Assembly (NCBI GenBank): GCA_902167325.1
Contig: LR632930.1
Location: 2,790,001-2,854,000, forward strand
Source: Chitinophaga pinensis
GTDB lineage: Bacteria; Bacteroidota; Bacteroidia; Chitinophagales; Chitinophagaceae
Length of the DNA: 64,000 nucleotides
Direction of reading: 5' to 3'
Shown: positions 51,705 through 60,439 of the stretch, in pieces
How the letters are laid out: each line of letters opens with the position of its first letter
Position numbering within the stretch: position 1 is the first letter of the stretch
The notes under the pieces: generated by a model
What the model was told of the DNA's origin: nothing
Database searches by the model: none
The model's input: only the letters and a program-made list of their open reading frames with translations
Program-made: the position numbers and the translations under genes

Positions 51705-54700
51705 TTATGGTTGAATGATATATTCATGCACCCCCATTCCCGGCAGTTGAATATCAGCATTTGCTGTCAATAATTTTCCTGATTGCTGGTGCACAATGCC
51801 CGAAGCCTTCAGGGAACCCCAGATGAAACGCGTGCTTTGTGCAGTTTTCTCTGGATTAAACAGGCGCACCATCAGGCGGCCGTCTTCCTGCGGCGTAATG
51901 GAAGTGGCAACAATGGCAGTATTGCTCAGGCTGAAAAGGCTTCCCTTAACAGTTACGCCTGCCTTCAGCGGAAAACTGAGGAAAGGTTGCGTGAACAGCG
52001 CTGCGGCTTTTTCCATCTCTGCGCCGTTTGTGACACCATGCGGACGAAGGGCATAGCGGTAGCTGCTCACGCCCTGCTGGTCTGCCTTGTAATTGGTATG
52101 CCAGTAGTTGTTCATCACATAAGCAAACCAGGTGGAGGTGGGCTTGCCTTCTTTGCGCCATTCCTTGTGGCTGCCGTTAATGGTCTGCCGTTCGTCGATC
52201 ATTGCACCCGGTTCTACCATAGGCGTTTCCAGCAGCATCCATTGCAGGCCGCGGTCAGCATCCGATACATCGAGCCAGCGGCGGCCATAGAGGAAGTCCA
52301 TATTGGAACCGGGGAGCTGGTCTTTAAGATAGCGCGTAGTACCATAACCCGCATCCAGCGTCGTTTCGCCGGAAGCGATGCCGAAGGGGAAGCCGAAGTG
52401 TACCGCTTCTTTACTGCGCACGGGCTTTTTGTCGATGATGTTTTCTATCACTGCTTCCTTCGCACCGGCATACAACACAATGCGCTTTTCGAGCGAGTTG
52501 GCACCAGGTGCTTCGCCTTTCAGGGATATCACCGTCACAACCGGACCTTCTTCCACCACAGTTGCCTGTAAAGAAAGGGCAGATTGTGCGGCCGCAGGGT
52601 CTTGCCCGGGCACATACCAGAAACTGTTCAGTCCCTGTTCGCGGAAAGTGCCGGCCATATTATGCCCGTCTGGTCCGGAAAGCCCGGTGATACTGCCGTT
52701 CTGCGCATCCCATGCAAGAGATATATTTCCATTGGAAAGCGATTGCGCACCGCGTTTGAATGGAGATTTGGATGTAACGGCTTCATCAGAAACAGTGTAT
52801 ACTGCAGATCCAAACGAGGGTACGTTTTCCGCGATGAACACGTATTTGCCGGATTGCAGTTTTTGAAGCGGGTATTTCTTTCCTTTCGCATCCTTCACTG
52901 ATTTGCCTGCCATCGCCACTTCCACCGGACCGGAAGCCTGCCACGAATGTGTATTAACTACCACGATCCGTTTAGAGGATGCATCGGTAATGGGAGCGAG
53001 GAGCGATGCTTTCAGCGCGTTGGTCTGCTGGTCGCCCTCCTGCATATATAGTTTCTTGATGCGCCATTGCTCGGTCACGAACGAAACATCGGGCTGGGAG
53101 ATGCTGTTATGCGCCCCCCAGGTATGCTCGTGGAACATGAGGATGTTGGTCCATGCTTCGTAAAACGATTGCGGCTGGTAACGGGCGGGGGCAAGGATGG
53201 CATAGGCATTGGCAATCTGCTGCAGGCGCAGGCTGTTCACACGGTTCTTTCCCTCTTCCTGCGCAGTGGAACCTGCACCGTCTTCCCAATAGGGCGTAAT
53301 ATCCCCGGTAACAACGGGTAGCTCTTTACCGTACAGCTTTTCGAAGTCTGCGAAAAGGCGGTCGGGTGTGTTTAGTATGAGTTTGGGAGATGTATACTTT
53401 TCATTCCATTCCTTTACGAAGCGGCTGATGGCCGTATCAATCGGACCATTATCCGCCACCACATTATAACGCCATTGCACCATGGAATATGGATAATTTT
53501 TATCCGCCAGTTCCTGCACATAATCCGCGATCTTCTTAGGTCCGCGTTCGAAAACTGCGCCGGGAGCAGTGCCATGCCAGGAGGAATAGCCTTTGCCGCC
53601 AGTCCAGAACAGGATTTTTTCTTCGCCTGACGGGCTTGTCCAGTATACGGGCTTATCGCCCCAGGTGCGTACAAAATGGCCTACACGGTCGCCGAGGTAG
53701 GGGTGGTTCTCTCCAAGGTAATTAGGGCCGCTGGAGAAGTATTTAACGCCCCCTTTTGCCAGGGCTGTCACCGTCGTCCAGGTATAGCCCGGTACATCGG
53801 AGATCATGGCGCTGGGGATGTTGAAACCGTATTCCTTTTTCAGCTGCGCGGCATAATCCGTATAATGGAACATTTCTTCCGGAAGGCTCAGGCCGGTGAG
53901 GATATTGGCGTAAAGGGCAGACAGGCAGATGCTCCCGTCTTTCACCGCCTGCACGAATGCAGCTTTGCGGTCAGGACCTGCCTGCTTCAGCCAGTGTTCC
54001 ACTGCCCACAGTGATTCGATGTTCCATTTGAAACGCGCCGCTTCGGGGTAATCCTTCGTGGAGGCGATCATAAGGAGTGCATCATCGATGTTCTTGAGAT
54101 GTATCTTCAATACATCGGGCTGCAGGTGAGAATAGCCGATGTCGGTATGGGAATGATGGATAAGATGCAGCTCGCGTTGTACGATGGGCTTTAACTGCAC
54201 ATACGTATCCGATACAGGTTTCCGGCCGTCGAGGACCTGCACCCGCACACTGTCCGGATTCGTTACCGGCGATACCGGAATATCGAAAGTGGTAAGCCCG
54301 TCCATCGCCACAAAGGAATGTGTTGCATTACCCACTATCACGTGAAATACACGGGGCATGCCGAAGTGCAGTGCGGTAAGTGCCAGTGGCTGTTTGCCGT
54401 TTTTCAGCAGGAATGGCTGCGGGTAAATATCTACCTTCTCCTCAAAAGTGAATTTGAACGTCATGTACCAGTCGTTGCTCTGCTGTGCCTGTCCCACTAC
54501 TTTGAGGGTAACCGGTTTGCCCGGTGTAACTTTCGAAACCGGTAGGCGGAGGAAGGCGAGGCCATGCGCATCATTGGCACCGTCGCGTTTGGTTTGGGTA
54601 AACACAATACGGCTGCTGTCTGGCCCGGCATACGACCAGTTGGGTTCCATATTGCCGGGTTTAGTCGTGAAGGTGAGTATCTTTTTGCCATCGGCATACA

Positions 54701-55013
54701 GATCAAAATTGCGGTTACCGCTGTTGGTGGCAGAAGAGTGCCCCGCTACCCAGCTGAAGTAGACGTATGGCCCTTTTACCTTTGCAGGTACAGGCGCCGT
54801 TTCCCAGGTTATTTCTTTCTGTCCGTCTGTAGCACGGGTGAGCAGTGCTACATTGGCGTAATCAGGGAAAGCGGAAAAGTACCGGATGTTCTCCCCCGAA
54901 ACCTCTTTCGCATATCCGCTGATCCAGTTAATTTTTCCGAAATACGGAACCGTCTTCTGCGCCATCCCCTGCATGGAATAAACCATCAGGGCGGCGAACA
55001 TCAATTTCCTCAT
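51705..55013 (-). CDS. GH38 alpha-mannosidase
   Basis: A secreted 1102-residue enzyme with signal peptide (MVYSMQGMAQ). N-terminal beta domain (20-270) precedes the GH38 catalytic domain, which begins at LHLIHHSHTDIGYSH (zinc ligands, about 283-292), with nucleophile Asp406 in AMISDVPGYTW and zinc His in FHEHTWGAHNS. The C-terminal beta domains follow the usual order. Cleaves alpha-mannosides, for example from N-glycans or yeast mannan. Last in an operon with a sugar porter and a kinase-isomerase fusion that would use the mannose. Confidence 0.94.
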   Translation of the reverse strand: MRKLMFAALMVYSMQGMAQKTVPYFGKINWISGYAKEVSGENIRYFSAFPDYANVALLTRATDGQKEITWETAPVPAKVKGPYVYFSWVAGHSSATNSGNRNFDLYADGKKILTFTTKPGNMEPNWSYAGPDSSRIVFTQTKRDGANDAHGLAFLRLPVSKVTPGKPVTLKVVGQAQQSNDWYMTFKFTFEEKVDIYPQPFLLKNGKQPLALTALHFGMPRVFHVIVGNATHSFVAMDGLTTFDIPVSPVTNPDSVRVQVLDGRKPVSDTYVQLKPIVQRELHLIHHSHTDIGYSHLQPDVLKIHLKNIDDALLMIASTKDYPEAARFKWNIESLWAVEHWLKQAGPDRKAAFVQAVKDGSICLSALYANILTGLSLPEEMFHYTDYAAQLKKEYGFNIPSAMISDVPGYTWTTVTALAKGGVKYFSSGPNYLGENHPYLGDRVGHFVRTWGDKPVYWTSPSGEEKILFWTGGKGYSSWHGTAPGAVFERGPKKIADYVQELADKNYPYSMVQWRYNVVADNGPIDTAISRFVKEWNEKYTSPKLILNTPDRLFADFEKLYGKELPVVTGDITPYWEDGAGSTAQEEGKNRVNSLRLQQIANAYAILAPARYQPQSFYEAWTNILMFHEHTWGAHNSISQPDVSFVTEQWRIKKLYMQEGDQQTNALKASLLAPITDASSKRIVVVNTHSWQASGPVEVAMAGKSVKDAKGKKYPLQKLQSGKYVFIAENVPSFGSAVYTVSDEAVTSKSPFKRGAQSLSNGNISLAWDAQNGSITGLSGPDGHNMAGTFREQGLNSFWYVPGQDPAAAQSALSLQATVVEEGPVVTVISLKGEAPGANSLEKRIVLYAGAKEAVIENIIDKKPVRSKEAVHFGFPFGIASGETTLDAGYGTTRYLKDQLPGSNMDFLYGRRWLDVSDADRGLQWMLLETPMVEPGAMIDERQTINGSHKEWRKEGKPTSTWFAYVMNNYWHTNYKADQQGVSSYRYALRPHGVTNGAEMEKAAALFTQPFLSFPLKAGVTVKGSLFSLSNTAIVATSITPQEDGRLMVRLFNPEKTAQSTRFIWGSLKASGIVHQQSGKLLTANADIQLPGMGVHEYIIQP

Positions 55014-55023
55014 TGTCAGTAGT

Positions 55024-56406
55024 TTAATGACTCACAGGAAGGATTTCCCCGGAAGAAAGCTCTTCCAGCGTTTTACCCTTCGTTTCAAACAAATATTTTT
55101 TTGCGTAGAAGAATGAGATCAGGCAGCAGGCGGAGAAAATAAAGAAGGTGGATGCCACCCCGATACCGTCTCGCAGCATGGGGAACAGCAGGTTCACCAC
55201 CCAGTCAGACACCCACATGGTAAGGATGCACATAGACAGGGCTGTTCCTCTCACATGCGTCGGGAAGATCTCCGTGGCGATAACGAACTTCAACGGACCG
55301 AGTGAGAACGCGAAAAAGAACAGGAAAAGCATGATGCAAAGCAGCATGGTCCACCCGGTAACACCTGCCATGAAACAGGCACCCGTAGCCGCCAGTGCGA
55401 TTGCGGAGCAGAGGGAGCCAACAATGTATAAAGGCCTGCGGCCCAGGCTGTCTACTTTCCAGATAGCTACAAAAGTGAACAGCATATTGGCAAGTCCCAG
55501 CATTACCTGGTACAGCAACGCGTCTCCCGCTTCTATACCTGCGTTCTTCAAAATGGTAGGGCCGTAGAATATAACAGCGTTGATGCCGCTGAACTGTGAA
55601 AGCGCCGTGAGTACAGCCGCCATGATCAGCAGGTTGCGCAGCGGTGCGCGCATCAGTTCCCCGAATCCACCCGTTGCTTTTTTAGAGATGGATGCAATGG
55701 CATTCATTTCACGCTTCGCTTCGTCCGCGCCACTGATATTGGTGAGGATGGCAAGAGCTTCGTCATTCCTTCCGTATTGCGCCAGCCAGCGCGGGCTTTC
55801 GGGAACAATCGTCAACAGTAAAAAGAATGCACCAGCAGGCACTGCACCTACGAGGAACATCCCCCGCCATACTTCCGCTGCAAACAGCCATCCCCATATA
55901 CCTTCGTGGCTGGCAACGGCTGCATGCCGCTGGATGAACAGGTTGCTGATGTAAGCGCACAGGATGCCGATGGTAATGGCCAGCTGATAAAAGGTAACGA
56001 GCCTGCCGCGCTGATGCGCCGGGGCCAGTTCTGAAATGTACAGCGGCGATATGTTGGAGGCAACACCCACCCCCATTCCCGCCAGTATGCGGAAGAGGAT
56101 CAATACGGTGTATGACTCAGACCATGCAAAGCCCGCAGCGCTTACAAGAAACAGAACCGCAGCAATGAAGAGTACTTTCTTGCGGCCGATACGGTCGGCC
56201 AGGTTGCCGGAAAACAGTACGCCGATAATGCAGCCCAGCAATGCGCAGGATACAAACCAGCCTTCCTGCGAGGCCGACAAACCGAACTGGGATTTCACGG
56301 GGTCGATGATGCCGCTTACAACGGCCATATCGAACCCAAAGAGGAAGCCTCCCAGCGCAGCGATGAGTGTAACGGTAATGGTAAAAAACTGTTGACGGTT
56401 GTTCAT
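55024..56406 (-). CDS. MFS sugar porter (XylE-like)
   Basis: A 460-residue sugar porter with 12 transmembrane segments. Family signatures: GFDMAVVSGII (helix 1), DRIGRKKVL, PESPRWLAQYG and FETKGKTLEEL. Probably imports mannose, given its neighbours: GH38 ends the operon 10 bases downstream and the kinase-isomerase is 20 bases upstream. Confidence 0.93.
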   Translation of the reverse strand: MNNRQQFFTITVTLIAALGGFLFGFDMAVVSGIIDPVKSQFGLSASQEGWFVSCALLGCIIGVLFSGNLADRIGRKKVLFIAAVLFLVSAAGFAWSESYTVLILFRILAGMGVGVASNISPLYISELAPAHQRGRLVTFYQLAITIGILCAYISNLFIQRHAAVASHEGIWGWLFAAEVWRGMFLVGAVPAGAFFLLLTIVPESPRWLAQYGRNDEALAILTNISGADEAKREMNAIASISKKATGGFGELMRAPLRNLLIMAAVLTALSQFSGINAVIFYGPTILKNAGIEAGDALLYQVMLGLANMLFTFVAIWKVDSLGRRPLYIVGSLCSAIALAATGACFMAGVTGWTMLLCIMLFLFFFAFSLGPLKFVIATEIFPTHVRGTALSMCILTMWVSDWVVNLLFPMLRDGIGVASTFFIFSACCLISFFYAKKYLFETKGKTLEELSSGEILPVSH

Positions 56407-56426
56407 AACGTTTTATCTATTATTAA

Positions 56427-59045
56427 TCAGCAATGATCTTCTTTTACGTAAGCTACCACAAGAAACGCTTTTCCTTTCCCTTCGTACCGGCATTCGTAAG
56501 CACCGGCTTCCGCAGGTACCACAAAGGTTTCCGCATAATGGAAGCGCTGCTCCCTGCTGTTGGCCGCTACGGAAAGCGCATCGCCTTCCACAAGCATACA
56601 GATGTGGCATTGCCCGTTGGTAGGGATGGTTACGCTGCCGGTGAACTCATACCGGTCTACCGTATAAAAATGCTCCGCATGGGTAGGCAGCTGTACTTTC
56701 CGGCCGCCCGTCCAGGTATCTGTGATTTGCGGATGTGAGATCAGTTCCTTTTGCACAACCGGCCCTTTGCGGTCGAAGTTCAGGTTGGCAAAAGCATGAT
56801 CGAGGTGGATGGGGCGCGGTGCTCCGTTGAGGCCGAGCCGCAGCCAGTCGTACATCTTGAAGGTGAAGATATACGGTGTGCTGCTGATTTCCAGTACAAG
56901 ATTGTTTTTCCCCGAAGCGTGAACGGTGCCGTTGGGGATTAAATACAGTCCGTGTTTTTCAGCGGTGAACCTTTGTACGTATTGCTCCACCTGCAGGGGG
57001 ATGTTTTTTTCCTGCGCATCGTCCAGCGCGGTGCGGAAGGACTGAGGGTCTATGTTTTCCTGGAAGCCGAGGTATACATCTGCATCCGCTTCACAGTCGA
57101 GGATGTAATAAGTTTCATCCTGCGTGAAATCTTCCCCGAAATGCTTTTTGGTATATGCAGGGCGGGGGTGGCACTGGATGGAAAGGTTGCCGCCGTCGTA
57201 AGTATCGAGGAAATCGAACCGGATGGGGAAGGCATGACCGAAGCGCTGTGCAGCTTTACCCAGCAGCTGGTGGTTGTTGCGGTACAAAAGGAAGTCGAAG
57301 GATACTTCGAGCAGCAGTCCGTTCCCTTCCAGTACAATCCCGTTCTCGGGAGTGATCAGCTCGAACGACCAGGCGTAGTTCACTTCATCAGGGTTGAGGC
57401 CCTGCAGGTGCTTTTTCATCCAGTCGCCGCCCCATACACCGGCTTCGAACCATGGGCGTGCACGGAAAGGCGTGGTAAGCATGCCGTCCAGCGATTGGCG
57501 GAAGGCATCGCCACGCATGAAGGTGATGATATCGGGCCGCTGCGCATCCGCGATGATATCGATGCGGGGCAGGAGGGAAGCCTTGTACTGGTTGAGTACC
57601 GGCCAGTCCACAAAATAAAAACGTTTATAAGAAGCGGTATGCGAACCGAGGTTGGTAATACTCCCCGCACGCATCCGGTATTGAATTTCGTTTTTAGGTA
57701 CATCGGCATACACCAGCTTACCGGGGAAGGCAGCAAGGGCCGCACCGCTGCCATAGGCAATATGGATGCCGGGAGCCTTGCCGGGCTGCAGCATGGCGAG
57801 TTTGGCAGGGTCGAAGAAGTCTGCCAGTTCCCCGGTGTACCGCGTCCCGAATACGGGATCGTTTCCGCCAAGTGCGTATGTAACTTTTTCATTAATCACC
57901 GCATCTTCATACATACAGGCACTGGCATCGTACCAGTGTACCGGGATGTTGCGTTCCCGTAAAGCCTGATGCAGGGCGGTTCTGAAAGGTTCCCACAGCA
58001 TACCGCCGAACCCGTCGATCACCACGGTGGTTTCTCCGGCAATCTGTGCCGCCAGTGCTTTGAAGCCTTCGTGAACGGATTGTCCGGTTTGGTAAGAAGG
58101 GAAGATATTGTACCCTTCCGGGGTGTTGACCATTACGGGCAGCAGCGGTTGGGTAGTGGTGCGTGCAGGTGTTGTGACCTGCTCACTATTCAGACTGGCT
58201 GCACCGGCGAGGATGCAGGCTTCTGTATCGTTGCAATAGCGGATATCGATGGAAAGGCCTGCCAGTTGCTGCAGGAGGGCTGGTTCGAAGAAGGCGTATG
58301 CTTTGGAGATATTCCCCCCGATCACCAGTTCTTCACAGCCGAAGGCTTCCAGCCATGGGCGGAGGAAATTGCCGAGGTTCTGGCCGAAGTTGCTGAATAC
58401 GGCCTTTGCGGCGGTGGTATGCTGTGCAGTCATTTCACGCACACTGGTGGCTTCCTGTCCTGTAGCGGCGGTGAAAGCACGGAGCAGCCAGCGGGTGGAG
58501 AAGTAATCGTCTGCGAAGGCAGTACCGTATGGTTGGTCGAAGAAAGCTCCCGAAGCCGGGATGCCTTTGCCGGATGCAGCCAGTGTACGGTTTACGAGGA
58601 ACGCCGAACCGAAGCCGGTACCCAGCGTAAGCAATACGGTTTTATCTCCTTTGAGCTGCATCAGTTGCTGTGCGCCATAAGCGAAACAATGCGCGTCGTT
58701 GGCGAAGTGCAGGGGAAGGCCGCCCGTTTCCGGGAAGTCCTGCAAGGCCTGTTTAACATGCAGGCCAAAGAGATTACCGAATTTCCCTACCGAGGCAGGG
58801 ATGGCGCAAACGCCTTTATCGTAGTTAAACGGACCGGGAAACGCGATCCCGATATCAGTACATCCGGGTTCAAAAACATCCCCGATACAGGAAGCAATAG
58901 TTCCTAATATTTCATCTGCCGTGCCGTGGGAATCCAGCGGGAGGCGGGCCGTACGCACGGAAGCGTACAGCTGCCCTTCATTGAAAATACTCGCGGAAAC
59001 ATGGCTCCCGCCCACATCTACCCCAATTCGTCTTTTCGTCTGCAT
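56427..59045 (-). CDS. ROK sugar kinase fused to class I mannose-6-phosphate isomerase
   Basis: An 872-residue fusion. Residues 1-290 are a ROK/hexokinase-type kinase: phosphate motif GVDVGGSHVSASIF, catalytic FANDAH and LGTGFGSAF. The CxCGxxGC zinc motif of many ROK kinases is absent. Residues 300-480 contain TTVVIDGFGGMLWEPF, which recalls a uridine-kinase-like P-loop without the GKS residues; function unknown. Residues 520-872 are a cupin mannose-6-phosphate isomerase (SIQCHPRPAYTKKHFG, GLYLIPNGTVHASG). One polypeptide could therefore take mannose to fructose-6-phosphate. First gene of the mannose operon, with a good promoter upstream. Confidence 0.85.
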   Translation of the reverse strand: MQTKRRIGVDVGGSHVSASIFNEGQLYASVRTARLPLDSHGTADEILGTIASCIGDVFEPGCTDIGIAFPGPFNYDKGVCAIPASVGKFGNLFGLHVKQALQDFPETGGLPLHFANDAHCFAYGAQQLMQLKGDKTVLLTLGTGFGSAFLVNRTLAASGKGIPASGAFFDQPYGTAFADDYFSTRWLLRAFTAATGQEATSVREMTAQHTTAAKAVFSNFGQNLGNFLRPWLEAFGCEELVIGGNISKAYAFFEPALLQQLAGLSIDIRYCNDTEACILAGAASLNSEQVTTPARTTTQPLLPVMVNTPEGYNIFPSYQTGQSVHEGFKALAAQIAGETTVVIDGFGGMLWEPFRTALHQALRERNIPVHWYDASACMYEDAVINEKVTYALGGNDPVFGTRYTGELADFFDPAKLAMLQPGKAPGIHIAYGSGAALAAFPGKLVYADVPKNEIQYRMRAGSITNLGSHTASYKRFYFVDWPVLNQYKASLLPRIDIIADAQRPDIITFMRGDAFRQSLDGMLTTPFRARPWFEAGVWGGDWMKKHLQGLNPDEVNYAWSFELITPENGIVLEGNGLLLEVSFDFLLYRNNHQLLGKAAQRFGHAFPIRFDFLDTYDGGNLSIQCHPRPAYTKKHFGEDFTQDETYYILDCEADADVYLGFQENIDPQSFRTALDDAQEKNIPLQVEQYVQRFTAEKHGLYLIPNGTVHASGKNNLVLEISSTPYIFTFKMYDWLRLGLNGAPRPIHLDHAFANLNFDRKGPVVQKELISHPQITDTWTGGRKVQLPTHAEHFYTVDRYEFTGSVTIPTNGQCHICMLVEGDALSVAANSREQRFHYAETFVVPAEAGAYECRYEGKGKAFLVVAYVKEDHC

Positions 59046-59118
59046 GTAAATTTTATATAATTCTTGTTGTCGATTCAGTAAATAGTCCCAATACAGTGGT
59101 CATAACATAGGTAAAAGG

Positions 59119-59154
59119 CAATAATACCATGGTTGTTGGCCTATAGTATTATTG
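59119..59154 (-). promoter_or_regulatory. Inverted repeat CAATAATAC-N18-GTATTATTG, operator candidate
   Basis: A perfect 9-bp inverted repeat just downstream of the mannose-operon promoter on -. Half-sites about 2.5 helical turns apart fit a dimeric regulator; the regulator is unknown. Confidence 0.45.
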
Positions 59155-59164
59155 TTCATATGTA

Positions 59165-59195
59165 CAAACATATTAAGAAATGCCCGTTCGTCCAA
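59165..59195 (-). promoter_or_regulatory. Promoter TTG-N20-TATGTTTG of the mannose operon
   Basis: On the - strand, -33 TTG (59195-59193) and -7 TATGTTTG (59172-59165) are 20 bases apart, an excellent match to the Bacteroidota consensus, about 120 bases before the ROK-isomerase start. Confidence 0.65.
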
Positions 59196-59355
59196 CATTT
59201 TTTTATGGCCGGGGGCATGTTTTACTTCAGACGGATGTTTTTGGCGAGGGATTTAGCGGTTTCGAAGAGGGCTTTGTCGGAAGGGGCAATGTAGCAGGTA
59301 TAGAGTATGGCTGTTTTTTTACTGGTAAATCGAGCGGTTTTGTACTTTCATGTTT

Positions 59356-60354
59356 ATGAAAATGGTATTCTTCTCCGCCAAACCTTATGACAGGCAGTTC
59401 TTCCAAAAGGCCAATGAACAATACGGCTTTCAACTGGAGTTCCTCGAAACCCACCTCGGCCCGCACATCGTGAACGCGGTAGAAGACGGTACGCCAGTGG
59501 TTTGCACCTTCGTAAACGATAAGCTGACCGATGAAGTGATCGGCATCCTCGCAGCCAAAGGCGTAAAGGTACTGGCCCTCCGCTGTGCCGGTTTCAACAA
59601 CGTAAACCTCGATGCCGCACGTAAACACGGCATCCGGGTATGCCGCGTACCCGCCTATTCGCCCGAAGCAGTGGCAGAACACGCTGTAGCCATGCTACTC
59701 ACACTGAACCGAAAAACACATAAAGCCTATAACCGCGTTCGGGAGCAAAACTTCTCCCTGAATGGCTTACTGGGCTTCAACCTCTTCGGCCGCACGGTAG
59801 GGGTGTTGGGCACCGGCAAGATCGGTAAGGCATTTTGTCATATCATGAAGGGCTTCGGCTGCAGGGTGATCGCCTTCGATCCATATCCCGATGCATCACT
59901 GATTACTACGGGTGTGGAATATCTACCGTTCGAAGAAGTACTGGCCGCTGCTGATATCATTTCCCTGCATTGCCCGCTCAATGCAGACAGCAAATACCTC
60001 ATCAACCGCGATTCCCTGCAACTGATGAAAAAAGGCGTCACCATCATCAATACCAGCCGCGGCGGACTCCTCCATACTACCGACGTGATCGACTGCCTGA
60101 AAAGCGGACAGATCGCCTACCTCGGTATTGATGTTTACGAACAGGAAGAAAAGCTTTTCTTTAAAGACCTGTCTGCCAGCATCATTGAAGACGATACCAT
60201 CCAGCGCCTCATGAGCTTCCCTAATGTACTCGTTACCGGCCATCAGGCTTTCTTCACTGAAGAGGCCCTGCAACAGATATCGGAGATCACCCTGCGCAGT
60301 GTGGATCAGCTCTGTAACAACAAACCGGTGCATCCGGAAGTAGTGCTGGTATAA
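59356..60354 (+). CDS. D-lactate dehydrogenase-like 2-hydroxyacid dehydrogenase
   Basis: A 332-residue NAD-dependent D-2-hydroxyacid dehydrogenase. I place the start at the ATG at 59356 (MKMVFFSAKPYDRQFF), as in LdhA; ATG at 59350 is also possible. NAD motif VGVLGTGKIGKAF and DPYPD, catalytic Arg in NTSRGG, Glu in DVYEQEE and His in VTGHQAF. It would reduce pyruvate to D-lactate. It stands alone and ends in a bidirectional terminator. Confidence 0.93.
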   Translation: MKMVFFSAKPYDRQFFQKANEQYGFQLEFLETHLGPHIVNAVEDGTPVVCTFVNDKLTDEVIGILAAKGVKVLALRCAGFNNVNLDAARKHGIRVCRVPAYSPEAVAEHAVAMLLTLNRKTHKAYNRVREQNFSLNGLLGFNLFGRTVGVLGTGKIGKAFCHIMKGFGCRVIAFDPYPDASLITTGVEYLPFEEVLAAADIISLHCPLNADSKYLINRDSLQLMKKGVTIINTSRGGLLHTTDVIDCLKSGQIAYLGIDVYEQEEKLFFKDLSASIIEDDTIQRLMSFPNVLVTGHQAFFTEEALQQISEITLRSVDQLCNNKPVHPEVVLV

Positions 60355-60373
60355 CGATATCACCTTAAAAAGG

Positions 60374-60414
60374 AAATGGCCAAACCAGGTACAATACCCG
60401 GTCTGGCCATTTTT
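60374..60414. terminator. Bidirectional terminator
   Basis: A 17-bp stem with two mismatches (AAATGGCCA..TGGCCATTT outer part) around a 5-base loop, with T-runs on both strands, between convergent genes ending at 60354 and 60440. Confidence 0.8.
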
Positions 60415-60439
60415 AGTAAATGCAGGGTTTCCGTTTATA

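Larger units (their letters stand above)
59046..59355. other. Divergent intergenic region with promoter, inverted repeat and possible gene remnant
   Basis: About 310 bases. The left half holds the promoter and a 9-bp inverted repeat of the mannose operon. The right half (59222-59345), read on -, has an open frame of about 40 codons ending FETAKSLAKNIRLK and TAA at 59222-59224, without a start codon. It may be the tail of a decayed gene or chance. Confidence 0.4.

Noticed and set aside
56952..58907. Two long open frames on + (over 300 codons each) opposite the ROK-isomerase gene
   Set aside because: They are antisense to a gene with clear domain motifs; their translations lack any recognisable family pattern and reflect codon bias of the real gene.
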